Positions 17,292 through 26,206 are shown, numbered from the stretch's first letter. The stretch: DNA of 64,000 bases from Candidatus Eisenbergiella merdigallinarum (GCA_019119355.1 DWXE01000006.1:1-64000), one strand, 5' to 3'. The notes: generated by a model from the sequence alone, not told the origin. A program made the numbers and translations.

Positions 17292-17332
17292 GAACCGTTC
17301 CGGGCAGCCGCGCCCGAAACGGTTCTTTTTTT
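17292..17332 (+). terminator. Terminator after the SPFH-GH120 operon
   Basis: 13-nt arms 17292-17304 and 17313-17325 pair with a single mismatch around an 8-nt loop and are followed by seven T. A typical intrinsic terminator. Confidence 0.9.
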
Positions 17333-17344
17333 GTGAAAACAAAC

Positions 17345-17373
17345 TTACCTTTTTGGAAAAATTCTTCTATAAT
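17345..17373 (+). promoter_or_regulatory. Promoter for the ABC exporter operon
   Basis: TATAAT at 17368-17373 with TTACCT (17345-17350) 17 bp upstream; lies just after the preceding terminator and about 23 bp before AAAGGAG. Confidence 0.6.
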
Positions 17374-17411
17374 GGAAACAGATTGTCATCGACTGCAAAG
17401 GAGAAGCGAAG

Positions 17412-19139
17412 GTGGAAAAATACTGGCCCCATATCCGGAAAAACTGGTACTGTTTTTTGCTCAGTCCCCTGTTCATGACGCTGGAGGCGTCCGGGGAATT
17501 CATCCTGCCGTTCATGAACGCCAATATCATCGACAGGGGGGCCGCCAGCGGGGACATCCCCTATATCCTGCGAAACGGGTTTTACATGGCGGTCATCGCC
17601 GGGGCGATGCTGGCCTGCGGCGTGCTGGGCGCGTTCTTCGCCATCCGCGGTTCGGCCAGGATGGCGGCCGGCGTCAGAAGGGACGCCTTTGCCAGGATCC
17701 AGACCTTTTCCTTTTCCGATATCGACCGGTTCTCCACCGGATCCCTGATCACCCGGGTGACCAACGATATCACCCAGATCCAGAATTTTGCCCAGACGCT
17801 GATGCGGGGCTTTTTCCGCAGCCCGGTGATGCTGGTGGGCGCCCTGATCATGTCCTTTCGCCTCAACCCCCGCATCGCCCTGGTGATCCTGATCGTCCTC
17901 CCCTTCCTGGCGCTGGCCACCTTCTGGATCATCAGAACCGCATCCCCGCGCTATACGGTCATGCAGGAGCAAATCGACGCGCTCAATACCGGCATCGGGG
18001 AAACGGTCACCAACGAGAAGGTGATCAAATCCTTCGTGCGGGAGGACTACGAAAAGAAGAAGTTCCGCGCCCTCAACGGCGCGCTCATGGCAAAGACCGT
18101 CTCCGCGCTGAAAATGATGATTCTGATGCAGCCGGTGTCCGCCCTTGCCATCAACGTCACGACCCTGATCGTCGTCTGGGTGGCCGGGCGGCAGATCATA
18201 GTGGGGAACATGGAGATCGGAGCGCTGACCGCGTTCATCACCTATCTTTCCCAGGTGCTGACGGCGCTGAATTTTCTGGCAAACATCTTTCTGCAGGGGA
18301 CCAGGGCCGGCGCGTCCCACCGGCGCATCGGCGAGGTGCTTCGCTGCCGTCCGGACATCAGCGACGAAAACGCAGCCCATACGGACCATAAAATCCGGTC
18401 CGGCCGCATCGAATTTCGCCGCGTATCCTTCCGGTATTTTAAGGATTCCCCGGTTCCCGTTCTGGACGATATCAGCGTGACCATCGAATCCGGGGAGCTC
18501 GTGGGCATCGTGGGCAGCACGGGATCCGGGAAGAGCACGCTGGTCTCCATGATCCCGCGGCTGTACGACCCGGACGCGGGGAGCGTCCTGGTGGACGGCG
18601 TGGACGTCAGGGAGCTCTCCCTGTTTGAATTGCGCGAAAGCGTGGCTGCGGTGCTGCAGAAAAACACCCTGTTTTCCGGCACCATAGCGGAAAATCTGCG
18701 CTGGGGCGACGAAAACGCAGCGCAGCGGGATCTGGAGCGCGTCTGCAAAATCGCGCAGGCGGACGGCTTTATCCGCAGTTTCCCGCAGGGATACGAAACC
18801 CCTGTCGGCCAGGGCGGCGGCAGCCTTTCCGGCGGGCAAAAACAAAGGCTGTGCATCGCCAGGGCGCTGTTAAAACAGCCCCGCATCCTCATTCTGGACG
18901 ATTCCACCAGCGCCGTGGATACGGCTACGGACGCGGCCATCCGCAGGGAATTTCGCCGTCAGCTTCCCGACGTGACCAAACTGATCATCGCCCAGCGAAT
19001 CTCCTCCGTGATGGACGCGGATAAAATAATCGTCATGGAACAGGGGCGCGTCGTCGCCTGCGGCGCCCATGAAGAGCTCATCCGAAGCTGCAGGGCCTAT
19101 CAGGAGATTTACGATTCCCAGAAGGAGGACCGGATATGA
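17412..19139 (+). CDS. Heterodimeric ABC exporter, subunit with degenerate ATP site
   Basis: 575 residues; GTG start with AAAGGAG 9 nt upstream. Six membrane helices (ABC type IV exporter fold) and a nucleotide-binding domain with Walker A GSTGSGKST and signature SLSGGQKQR. The Walker B end reads ILILDDSTSAVD, so the catalytic Glu is replaced by Asp, and the switch His is Gln (IIAQRISS). This is the usual pattern of the non-catalytic site in heterodimeric exporters such as BmrCD or TM287/288. The partner gene follows with an ATGA overlap. Export of drugs, lipids or peptides is possible; substrate unknown. Confidence 0.92.
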   Translation: MEKYWPHIRKNWYCFLLSPLFMTLEASGEFILPFMNANIIDRGAASGDIPYILRNGFYMAVIAGAMLACGVLGAFFAIRGSARMAAGVRRDAFARIQTFSFSDIDRFSTGSLITRVTNDITQIQNFAQTLMRGFFRSPVMLVGALIMSFRLNPRIALVILIVLPFLALATFWIIRTASPRYTVMQEQIDALNTGIGETVTNEKVIKSFVREDYEKKKFRALNGALMAKTVSALKMMILMQPVSALAINVTTLIVVWVAGRQIIVGNMEIGALTAFITYLSQVLTALNFLANIFLQGTRAGASHRRIGEVLRCRPDISDENAAHTDHKIRSGRIEFRRVSFRYFKDSPVPVLDDISVTIESGELVGIVGSTGSGKSTLVSMIPRLYDPDAGSVLVDGVDVRELSLFELRESVAAVLQKNTLFSGTIAENLRWGDENAAQRDLERVCKIAQADGFIRSFPQGYETPVGQGGGSLSGGQKQRLCIARALLKQPRILILDDSTSAVDTATDAAIRREFRRQLPDVTKLIIAQRISSVMDADKIIVMEQGRVVACGAHEELIRSCRAYQEIYDSQKEDRI

Positions 19140-21052
19140 AACAAAACATCTCGCAGCGTTGGAGCGACGGCGCTCTCAGCCAGAGCCTGGAGGCCAGATA
19201 CGGCGGCCAGGGCGCGGGAATCCAGGGTGAGAAAAAACAGATGAATCTGGGACGCGGCCCCGGGCCCGGCCGGGGAATGGCCGCGTCCGGCAGGCCCAAA
19301 AACCTGAAGGCTTCCGTCCTTCGCCTGATGCGATACCTTTCCGGGGAAAAGGGGCTGATCGGAGCGGCCCTCCTCTGCTCCCTGATCTTTACGGGATCCT
19401 CCCTGGCGGCTTCCTATCTGCTGCGGCCGATCATCAACCGCTTCGTGTACTATGATGCGGATCTCTCCGGCCTGGCCGGGCGTATGGCGGGGCTCGCCCT
19501 CTGGCTCGTTTTTCTGGCGGGCGTTTACGGGATTTCCGTCCTCACCCAGTGGCTGCAGCAGCGGCTGATGCTGGAAGCTTCCCAGCGCACCCTGGTCCGC
19601 ATGCGTTCGGAGCTCTTCGACCGGCTTCAGGCGCTGCCGGTGCGCTATTTCGATTCCCATCCCGCCGGGGACATCATGTCCCGCTTCACCAACGACATCG
19701 ACACGGTGGGGGAGATGCTCAATACCACGCTGATCCAGATCGTTTCAGGAGCCATCACCATCGCGGGGACCATCGTTTTGATGCTCTACACCAGCCCGGT
19801 CCTGGGGGGCATCACCATCGTCGCGACCCCGGCGCTCACCTTTCTGAGCAAAACCATCATGACGAAGGGGCGCAGCGCCTACAGGCGGCAGCAGAGGGTG
19901 CTGGGCATGCTCAACGGGTTCACGGAGGAAACCGTCTCCGGTCAAAAAGTGGTCAAGGTGTTCAACCACGAGGGGACCGCTCTGGAGGAATTTTCCTGCC
20001 TGAACGAAAAGCTCTGTCTGGCGCAGGAGCAGGCCCAGTTCCGTTCCGGCATCATGGGCCCGGTGACGCACCAGCTCTGCAACGCGGTGTACGCGATTTC
20101 CGCCTGTGTGGGCGGGGTGCTGGTAGCCGCTGGCCGGTTCGATCTCGGCGGCCTCACCGTGTCCCTCAATTATACGAGGCAGTTCAACCGCCCCATCAAC
20201 GAAATATCCATGCAGATGAATACGGTTTTCGCCGCGCTGGCGGGGGCGGAACGCGTTTTCGAAGTGCTGGATACCCCCGGGGAAGCGCCGGATCCCGATC
20301 CCGTCCGGGTGGAAAAGATCGCGGGCCACGTGGTTCTCGACCGCGTCAGTTTCGGCTACGAGCCGGGCGTCCCGGTGCTCCACGATCTGTCCCTTTATGC
20401 CAGACCGGGGCAGAAAATCGCCTTCGTAGGTTCCACCGGGGCCGGCAAAACCACGGTCACCAATCTCCTGTCCCGGTTTTACGACATCCAGGACGGCTCC
20501 ATCACCATCGACGGGATCCCCATCGAAAAGATCGACCGGGCCTTCCTTCGCTCCAACATCGCCATGGTGCTGCAGGATACCCATCTGTTCACGGGCACGG
20601 TGCGGGAGAACATCCGCTATGGGCGGCTGGACGCCACGGACGAAGAGGTGGTGGAGGCGGCGAAGATCGCATCCGCCCATCCTTTTATCGAACAGCTGGA
20701 AAACGGTTACGATACGGTGCTGGAAAACGACGGGGCCAACCTTTCCCAAGGACAGCGGCAGCTGCTGAATATCGCGCGGGCGGCCATTTCCCGCGCCCCG
20801 ATCCTGATCCTCGACGAAGCCACCAGCTCCGTGGACACCCGGACGGAACGGCACATCGAAGAGGGCATGGACGCCCTCATGGAAAACCGTACCACCTTCG
20901 TCATCGCCCACAGGCTGTCCACGGTGCGCAAATCCAACGCCATCATGGTGCTGGAGCAGGGGCGCATCATCGAGCGCGGAACCCACGAAGAGCTGCTGGC
21001 CTTAAACGGACGATACGCGGCGCTGTATCACGAAATCATAGAACTGGACTAA
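19136..21052 (+). CDS. Heterodimeric ABC exporter, subunit with consensus ATP site
   Basis: 638 residues. A glycine/proline-rich cytoplasmic N-terminus (about 60 residues, GRGPGPGRGM) precedes six membrane helices. The nucleotide-binding domain has Walker A GSTGAGKTT, signature NLSQGQRQL, Walker B ILILDEATSSVD with the catalytic Glu, and switch His in VIAHRLST. It complements the degenerate subunit encoded just upstream, whose stop it overlaps. The gene ends 8 bp before the convergent LysR gene, with no terminator hairpin seen in the gap. Confidence 0.92.
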   Translation: MKQNISQRWSDGALSQSLEARYGGQGAGIQGEKKQMNLGRGPGPGRGMAASGRPKNLKASVLRLMRYLSGEKGLIGAALLCSLIFTGSSLAASYLLRPIINRFVYYDADLSGLAGRMAGLALWLVFLAGVYGISVLTQWLQQRLMLEASQRTLVRMRSELFDRLQALPVRYFDSHPAGDIMSRFTNDIDTVGEMLNTTLIQIVSGAITIAGTIVLMLYTSPVLGGITIVATPALTFLSKTIMTKGRSAYRRQQRVLGMLNGFTEETVSGQKVVKVFNHEGTALEEFSCLNEKLCLAQEQAQFRSGIMGPVTHQLCNAVYAISACVGGVLVAAGRFDLGGLTVSLNYTRQFNRPINEISMQMNTVFAALAGAERVFEVLDTPGEAPDPDPVRVEKIAGHVVLDRVSFGYEPGVPVLHDLSLYARPGQKIAFVGSTGAGKTTVTNLLSRFYDIQDGSITIDGIPIEKIDRAFLRSNIAMVLQDTHLFTGTVRENIRYGRLDATDEEVVEAAKIASAHPFIEQLENGYDTVLENDGANLSQGQRQLLNIARAAISRAPILILDEATSSVDTRTERHIEEGMDALMENRTTFVIAHRLSTVRKSNAIMVLEQGRIIERGTHEELLALNGRYAALYHEIIELD

Positions 21053-21060
21053 AACAGATT

Positions 21061-21963
21061 TTATTCCTGCGGAGCTTTTGACTCCTGTCCGGTCCACTGC
21101 AAAATGAAAGAATGAAAGGCGGATGCCTCGGCGGAAAGAGGAAACCCTTTTTTGGAGATCAGATAAACTTCTTTTTCAAAAGGGACGTCAAAATCCTTTA
21201 TGACGGTATTGGGCCTCGGATCCGCGATGGCCTGAAATTCCAGAGTAATTCCGACTCCCATATTTTCTTCCGCGATGGAGTGGATCAGGGTTTCGGAAGT
21301 CGTCTCCAGAAGGATATCCGGTTGGACTCCCCGCCGCAGGAATTTGCTCATGTTCGACGGAAAAGCCGAGTAAGATCTCCCCCTCACTGCCAGCGGTACG
21401 TGGGCCAGGTCTTCGCAGGAGATCCTGTCTTTTTTCGCCAAAGGGTTCGATTTGTGGATGACAAGACAGTGCTTCCAGGAAAAGCAGAACAGCGCGTCAT
21501 ATTTGCTATAGTCGATAGGAGCGGGGACAAATGCGATCTCCGCTTCATTTTTCTGGAGCATGGAATCCGTCTCCTTTTCCGGAATTTCAATAAGGTTCAG
21601 GATGATATGGGGATTCTTCTCATAAAAACTGCGGATGAAGGATACGGACAGATAATTCAGAACTCCATGGGTTGCCGGAATCGTCAAAGACGATCCGTTG
21701 TTGACCGCTGCTTTTGAAAAGTCCGATTGAATTCCTGTAAACTCGTCGAGAATAATCCGGGCGCGAACCGCCAGCTGTTTTCCCGCAGCGGTTGGAATCA
21801 TCCCTTTCTGAGTCCTTGTGAACAGCAAAACGTTGAGCTCTCGTTCCAGTTCGATGATTTTTTTGCTCAATCCCTGCGGGGAAATGAACAGTTTCTGAGC
21901 GGAATCCTTGATGCTGCGGGAACTGTATACGCTTAAAAAGTATTCCAGATCTTTTGAAGTCAT
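21061..21963 (-). CDS. LysR-family regulator of the nitrilase/symporter/arginase-like operon
   Basis: 300 residues from ATG 21963 with AAAGGAG upstream. N-terminal winged helix-turn-helix (LEYFLSVYSSRSIKDSAQKL, FISPQGLSKKIIELE) and a periplasmic-binding-protein-like effector domain (from SSLTIPATHGVLNYL). It is transcribed divergently from a three-gene catabolic-looking operon 243 bp away, with a palindrome overlapping its own predicted -35 region, so it probably represses itself and controls that operon in response to a pathway metabolite. The effector is unknown. Confidence 0.9.
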   Translation of the reverse strand: MTSKDLEYFLSVYSSRSIKDSAQKLFISPQGLSKKIIELERELNVLLFTRTQKGMIPTAAGKQLAVRARIILDEFTGIQSDFSKAAVNNGSSLTIPATHGVLNYLSVSFIRSFYEKNPHIILNLIEIPEKETDSMLQKNEAEIAFVPAPIDYSKYDALFCFSWKHCLVIHKSNPLAKKDRISCEDLAHVPLAVRGRSYSAFPSNMSKFLRRGVQPDILLETTSETLIHSIAEENMGVGITLEFQAIADPRPNTVIKDFDVPFEKEVYLISKKGFPLSAEASAFHSFILQWTGQESKAPQE

Positions 21964-22031
21964 TTTGCCTTCTCCTTTCCGTCCGGTACGGTTGTGGCGC
22001 AGGGGAATATCGCTGTAAAACGGATAATTTT

Positions 22032-22073
22032 AGAATATCGCTGATTCTTCCGGGAATCAACTAAAAAGTTGAT
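22032..22073 (-). promoter_or_regulatory. LysR promoter with palindromic operator
   Basis: On the minus strand TTGATT (complement of 22055-22060), 17-bp spacer, TATTCT (complement of 22032-22037). A perfect inverted repeat ATCAACT-AAAA-AGTTGAT (22056-22073) overlaps the -35 box and is a good LysR operator candidate. Confidence 0.55.
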
Positions 22074-22093
22074 ATAAATCTTGCACAAATTGA

Positions 22094-22123
22094 TTGTTTC
22101 CCCTCCGTTTTGGGATTTACAAT
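22094..22123 (+). promoter_or_regulatory. Promoter of the nitrilase-symporter-arginase-like operon
   Basis: TTGTTT (22094-22099), 18-bp spacer, TACAAT (22118-22123). The -35 box lies about 20 bp after the palindrome, a position that fits activation by the divergent LysR protein. Confidence 0.45.
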
Positions 22124-22206
22124 TGAAAAGACAAGGGAGTCGCATTTTGTCAGAAAACATTCTGCAAACGGCGGCTCCCTGTTGATTCAGGAGAGGAGGT
22201 ATTTCC

Positions 22207-23124
22207 ATGACGAAAGATATTATCAATCTTGCGGTCGTCAATTTTTCGGCGGTATGGGGCGATAAGGAACAAAACCTGAAACGGATTCTGGAGTATATCG
22301 ATGCGGCTGCCTTAAAGGGCGCGCAAATGGTTATCTTTCCGGAAACATGTCTCACCGGATACGATCCGGAGGATGAAGACATGAACCGGGAGGACAGGAT
22401 GCAGAGATTGCTTTCGGAAACCATACCGGGACCGGCGACGGAATGTATCTGCGAACGCACAAAGCGATACGGAATATATGCGGTATTCGGCATGCCCGAA
22501 CGGGATATGAAAAATCCGGAATCCGTATACAATGCGGCTGCCGTCTGCGGGCCGGAAGGGCTGGTCGGCTCCTGCCGCAAAATCCATCTTCCGTTTCACG
22601 AACATTTATGGGCTGACGCAGGGGATCGCCCTTTTATATTCCATACCCCGTGGGGGCCCGTGGGCCTGGCCATCTGCTATGACTTCTATTGTTTCCCCGA
22701 GATCACGCGCTATTTCAGAGCAAAAGGGGCGCGTCTCCTTTTGAACTGTACGGCTATAAGCACTGTTGAAACCTCAGGAGCCGGAGGATTTTTGGGAAAT
22801 CTCTGCCTTCAATATCTGGCCGTGAACAACGATGTTTTTATCGCATCTTCGAACCTGTGCGGAAAGGACAGGACGTCGTGGTTTATGGGAGGATCCAGCA
22901 TTTTGGGGCCTTCTGTATCGGCGCCGGGATTCCATTACCATGCCGGCAGCAGGTTCCTCGATCCCGGCGCGGACGAGAGCGGTCTCTTCTCAGCCACCGT
23001 CGATCTTTCCGACGTCAGACATTCCTTTTTGAGCGGCGTCTGGGGGGACGGATCCGGAAAAAGGGACTGGAGGCCGGATCAATATATAAGATGGCTGAGG
23101 GACATGGAAGAAGACGACCGTTAA
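22207..23124 (+). CDS. Carbon-nitrogen hydrolase (nitrilase superfamily)
   Basis: 305 residues; ATG after GAGAGGAGG. The Glu-Lys-Cys catalytic triad is complete: E46 in VIFPETCLTG, K125 in GSCRKIHLPF and C157 in GLAICYDFYCFPE. The enzyme should hydrolyse a C-N bond of an amide, N-carbamoyl or nitrile substrate; branches such as N-carbamoylputrescine amidase and deaminated-glutathione amidase share this fold, and I cannot choose between them. It is the first gene of an operon with a GltS-like symporter and an arginase-family protein, which suggests uptake and breakdown of a nitrogen-rich amino acid derivative. Confidence 0.9.
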   Translation: MTKDIINLAVVNFSAVWGDKEQNLKRILEYIDAAALKGAQMVIFPETCLTGYDPEDEDMNREDRMQRLLSETIPGPATECICERTKRYGIYAVFGMPERDMKNPESVYNAAAVCGPEGLVGSCRKIHLPFHEHLWADAGDRPFIFHTPWGPVGLAICYDFYCFPEITRYFRAKGARLLLNCTAISTVETSGAGGFLGNLCLQYLAVNNDVFIASSNLCGKDRTSWFMGGSSILGPSVSAPGFHYHAGSRFLDPGADESGLFSATVDLSDVRHSFLSGVWGDGSGKRDWRPDQYIRWLRDMEEDDR

Positions 23125-23160
23125 AAAAATTTGTACAATCGAAAATAAGGAGGATTCCTC

Positions 23161-24537
23161 ATGGATGGGACAACAATTCAGACTCTTTTAATTACCTTTG
23201 CGATGATTGGGACTTTGCTGATGATAGGAACTCTTCTTCGGGCATATGTGAAGCCTCTGCAAAAACTTTTCCTGCCTGCCTGTGTGATCGGAGGCCTTCT
23301 TGCCCTGATTCTCGGGCCGAAGGTTCTGGGAATACTTCCGATACCGGACGACGTTATGACGACAGCATCCAATCTGCCCGGGAAGCTGTTCAGTATCGTC
23401 ATCGCTACCATGCCCATGTGCGCTCAGAAGAGGAAAAAGGGAGAACTTTCCGGTAACTTCGACGCAGTTAATATGGGAATCATCATTACGTTAGTCGCAG
23501 CAGTGCAGGTAGCGATCGGCTTTCTGGTAAATATTCTGTTTCAAAATGGAAATTCTGCCACTTATGCGGGGTTTGGATCGGAAATGTTCATGGGATTTTG
23601 CGGAGGACACGGAGTTGGGGCGATGGTAGGAGCGCTGTTTGAAAGCCAGGGAGCGCCCTATGCGCAGGACGCGCTCGGCGTCACGATGACTTTTGCCACC
23701 ATCGGTATGATCGGGGGGATTCTCCTCGGAATCTACGTTCTCAACCGCGCTGCGCGAAAAGGGGAAACGAAATATATTGCGGATCCGGCAAAGCTTCCGG
23801 ATGAAATGAAAACGGGGCTGTATCACAGCAGGGAAGAACAACCCTCTGCAGGACGCCAGACCACCGCGGGAGGATCCATCGACACGCTGGGGCTGCACTT
23901 CGGCTTCATCATGATGGCGGTAGGTCTCGGATACCTGATTTACTTCGGTATCAAAGCGCTGCAAATTCCTTTTTTAAAGGATATGGATGTCTGGCTCTAT
24001 TCCCTCCTCGCCATGTATATCATCTGGCCAATCGTCCGCAGGCTCGGATTCGACCGGCACTTCGATGCTGCGATTAAGAGCAAGATTTCAGGCGCCGTAA
24101 CGGATTTTATCGTAACCGCCGCCATCATGAGCATGCCGATCGAAGGGGTACTCGCTTACTGGCTTCCGATCCTGGTCTGCTCGGTGCTCGGTTTTGCGTT
24201 TACGGTTCCGCTCATCCTGATTTTGAACAGGCGCTATTTGCAGGAAGACTGGCTTGAAAAATCCATGGGCCCATTGGGAATGATGACCGGGGATTTCATT
24301 ACGGGAGTTCTTCTCACCAGAATGGCGGATCCGGAATTGAAATCCAGCGCGCTTCCCGATTTCTCCATTGCCTATTCCATCAATACGGTATACTGCGTTA
24401 CCATGCTGGCGGTATTATATCCTTTTATCGTCCATTTCGGAGCTTTCCATACGCTTCTTTTCGCCATAGCCCAGATTGTCGTTCTGGCGATTATCGCCAT
24501 CGTATTCGGAAGATTCAGCAAAAAGAGGCGGGGATAA
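23161..24537 (+). CDS. GltS-type (ESS family) sodium/glutamate symporter
   Basis: 458 residues; ATG with AAGGAGG upstream. About ten membrane helices in two similar halves, with family-like segments such as FLPACVIGGLLALILGPKVLG and GFCGGHGVGAMVGALFESQG, and a cytoplasmic loop at about 200-240. ESS proteins import glutamate with sodium, but related members take other carboxylates or amino acid derivatives. Placement between an amidohydrolase and an arginase-like enzyme suggests that its substrate is what the two enzymes process, perhaps an N-substituted amino acid. That link is inference from operon context. Confidence 0.85.
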   Translation: MDGTTIQTLLITFAMIGTLLMIGTLLRAYVKPLQKLFLPACVIGGLLALILGPKVLGILPIPDDVMTTASNLPGKLFSIVIATMPMCAQKRKKGELSGNFDAVNMGIIITLVAAVQVAIGFLVNILFQNGNSATYAGFGSEMFMGFCGGHGVGAMVGALFESQGAPYAQDALGVTMTFATIGMIGGILLGIYVLNRAARKGETKYIADPAKLPDEMKTGLYHSREEQPSAGRQTTAGGSIDTLGLHFGFIMMAVGLGYLIYFGIKALQIPFLKDMDVWLYSLLAMYIIWPIVRRLGFDRHFDAAIKSKISGAVTDFIVTAAIMSMPIEGVLAYWLPILVCSVLGFAFTVPLILILNRRYLQEDWLEKSMGPLGMMTGDFITGVLLTRMADPELKSSALPDFSIAYSINTVYCVTMLAVLYPFIVHFGAFHTLLFAIAQIVVLAIIAIVFGRFSKKRRG

Positions 24538-24566
24538 AAAACGATCAGGACTGACTGGAGGAAATG

Positions 24567-25478
24567 ATGAAAAAACTTACGGTAATCGAATGTAACTATT
24601 GCTATGCTGCCTGGGATGTCCGGGTGGAGGACGGAAAAGAAATTTTCCGTTCTTCTATCAGAAAGTATCAAAATCCCAGAGCCGTGGATCTGTATCATGA
24701 GAGCTCCGTCTATCAGCTGGCGGGGCTTCCGGTGGAGATCGTGGACGTAAACTATCCTTCCGGCTGCGCCGACCCGCCATATAAGGCGCTGACCCGTCAG
24801 TTTTCGGATCTGGTGTGCAGCGGTGTGGAAAACGGAAATCCCGTACTCGTCGCAGGCGGATATTGCAATTATGCGCCTGCGGTGGCGGGAGGCATTCAGC
24901 GGGCTCTCGGCAGGGATGCATCCATCGGGCTCGTCTGGATCGACGCGCATTCGGATAATTGTATTGCGGAGGACTCCGATACCCCCACTCGTCTGGTGGG
25001 CGTGCCGCTTTCCGTCATGACCGGAAGTACCCTGGAAAACTATCGGAAAACGGTTTGCGGTCTGGAAAACCCCCTGAAAGGGGAAAATATCGTGGCGGGG
25101 GATATCCGGTTCGCAACGGAGACCAACGCCGCTCATCTCGAGAGGGAGCATGTCGTGCGGCTGGATGCGACGGCGTTTCAGGATGAAGGGATCTGGAAAA
25201 AGGAAATCGATTCCCTCGCCCGGCGGGTGGATGTGATTTACCTTTCCGTAGACGCGGATATTTTAAAGGCCGATTATATCCCGGCCTATGAAAAAAAAGT
25301 TCCCTATGGCCATGATATCGATACCGTCCTTCGGAATATCAGGATCGTGATGGAAACGAAAAAAGTATGCGCATATTCCCTGTTTTGCGTAGATTTCGAT
25401 CATTATGAAAGGGGCGGTCCGGAAACATACTTAAACGGCATGCAGCTGATCGCAGCGGGTTTGAGGGGGTGGAGATAA
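24567..25478 (+). CDS. Divergent arginase/ureohydrolase-family protein
   Basis: 303 residues from ATG 24567, 5 nt after GGAGG (24557-24561); the in-frame ATG 24564 is only 2 nt away. Metal-ligand motifs of the arginase fold are seen: D126, H128 and D130 in WIDAHSD, and D229, D231 in LSVDADI. The usual GGDHS motif, which gives the first metal His, reads GGYCNYA, so that His is Cys (C100); the SxDxDxxDP element lacks DP. The protein may bind metal differently or use another guanidino or amidino substrate. Third gene of the LysR-controlled operon. The fold call is confident, the reaction is not. Confidence 0.75.
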   Translation: MKKLTVIECNYCYAAWDVRVEDGKEIFRSSIRKYQNPRAVDLYHESSVYQLAGLPVEIVDVNYPSGCADPPYKALTRQFSDLVCSGVENGNPVLVAGGYCNYAPAVAGGIQRALGRDASIGLVWIDAHSDNCIAEDSDTPTRLVGVPLSVMTGSTLENYRKTVCGLENPLKGENIVAGDIRFATETNAAHLEREHVVRLDATAFQDEGIWKKEIDSLARRVDVIYLSVDADILKADYIPAYEKKVPYGHDIDTVLRNIRIVMETKKVCAYSLFCVDFDHYERGGPETYLNGMQLIAAGLRGWR

Positions 25479-25493
25479 CCGCCCCCTTTTTTT
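25465..25493 (+). terminator. Terminator overlapping the arginase-like stop codon
   Basis: Eight-base arms 25465-25472 and 25479-25486 (one G-T pair) with a 6-nt loop, then seven T. The stem includes the TAA stop. Confidence 0.9.
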
Positions 25494-25496
25494 ATA

Positions 25497-25613
25497 CGAT
25501 AGAAAAATTCTTTTCCTATCGCATAAAAAAAGCCGGTGAATCGCACTGCGGCAAGAAGGAAGATGTCGCTTACGCGACCCGCCGCAGGCGGAGAATCCCG
25601 CAAGCGGGATTCT
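25497..25613. repeat. Intergenic hairpin array 1
   Basis: Consecutive inverted repeats: CGATAG/CTATCG (25497-25521), GTCGC-TTAC-GCGAC (25565-25578), CCGCC-GCA-GGCGG (25580-25592), and a perfect 10-bp stem 25592-25601/25604-25613. No reading frame is evident. It sits between a terminator and the next promoter. Confidence 0.7.
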
Positions 25614-25633
25614 TTGTTCTTGAAATTTTCCCG

Positions 25634-25662
25634 CGGACAAAAGGGATAAAAAGAGCTATAAT
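25634..25662 (+). promoter_or_regulatory. Promoter of the cytidylate-kinase-like gene
   Basis: CGGACA (25634-25639), 17-bp spacer, TATAAT (25657-25662), about 26 bp before AAGGAGG. Confidence 0.55.
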
Positions 25663-25702
25663 GAAATGGTCACAGGATTTTACAACGAAGGAGGGCGCTT
25701 TT

Positions 25703-26188
25703 ATGAATCTGGTTATCACCATGAGCCGCCGTTTCGGAACGGGGGCCAGCATCATCGCAAAAGAACTTTCCGAAAGACTCGACGTTCCCGTATATGACAA
25801 GGCCTACATCGAGGAACAGCTCAGCGGGCACAGGTACGAAAACGAGGCGGAGGCCATCCGGCAGCTGGCGGAGAAGCCCTGCATCATCCTGGGACGCTGC
25901 GCGTCCGATATCCTGAAGGATCAATCCAATGTGATCAACATTTTCGTCCGGGCGGATAAGCCGGACCGCGTCCGCAGGATCATGCAGAAAGAGGGCTTAA
26001 GCTATGAGGAAGCCAGGGAAAAGGTGGAAAGGACGGATGAAAAGCGCTCCGCCTATTACCATGAACACACCGGCCGGACATGGGGCGATGTGAACGATTA
26101 TCACATCATCCTGGACACTTCCGAACTCGGGGTGGAAAACTGCGCGGATATCCTGATGCGCTATTTCAGAAAACTGGATTATATTTGA
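25703..26188 (+). CDS. Short cytidylate kinase-like protein
   Basis: 161 residues from ATG 25703, with AAGGAGGG upstream; the frame extends further 5' but without a ribosome binding site. The start ITMSRRFGTGASIIAKELSE and the later blocks IILGRCASDIL, NIFVRADKPDRVRRI and YHIILDTSELGVENCADIL fit the cytidylate kinase-like family (PF13189, by memory). The P-loop lacks the Walker Lys, as in other members I recall. Compared with them the segment between YDKAYIEEQL and AIRQLAEKP is very short, so the lid or substrate-binding insert is missing. The reaction is unknown. Next gene starts 18 bp downstream. Confidence 0.75.
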   Translation: MNLVITMSRRFGTGASIIAKELSERLDVPVYDKAYIEEQLSGHRYENEAEAIRQLAEKPCIILGRCASDILKDQSNVINIFVRADKPDRVRRIMQKEGLSYEEAREKVERTDEKRSAYYHEHTGRTWGDVNDYHIILDTSELGVENCADILMRYFRKLDYI

Positions 26189-26206
26189 GGAATCTTTGAG
26201 AAATTT

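Noticed and set aside
25516-25702. CRISPR-like array
   Set aside because: The repeated elements here are hairpins of different sequence, not regularly spaced identical repeats, and no cas gene is near.
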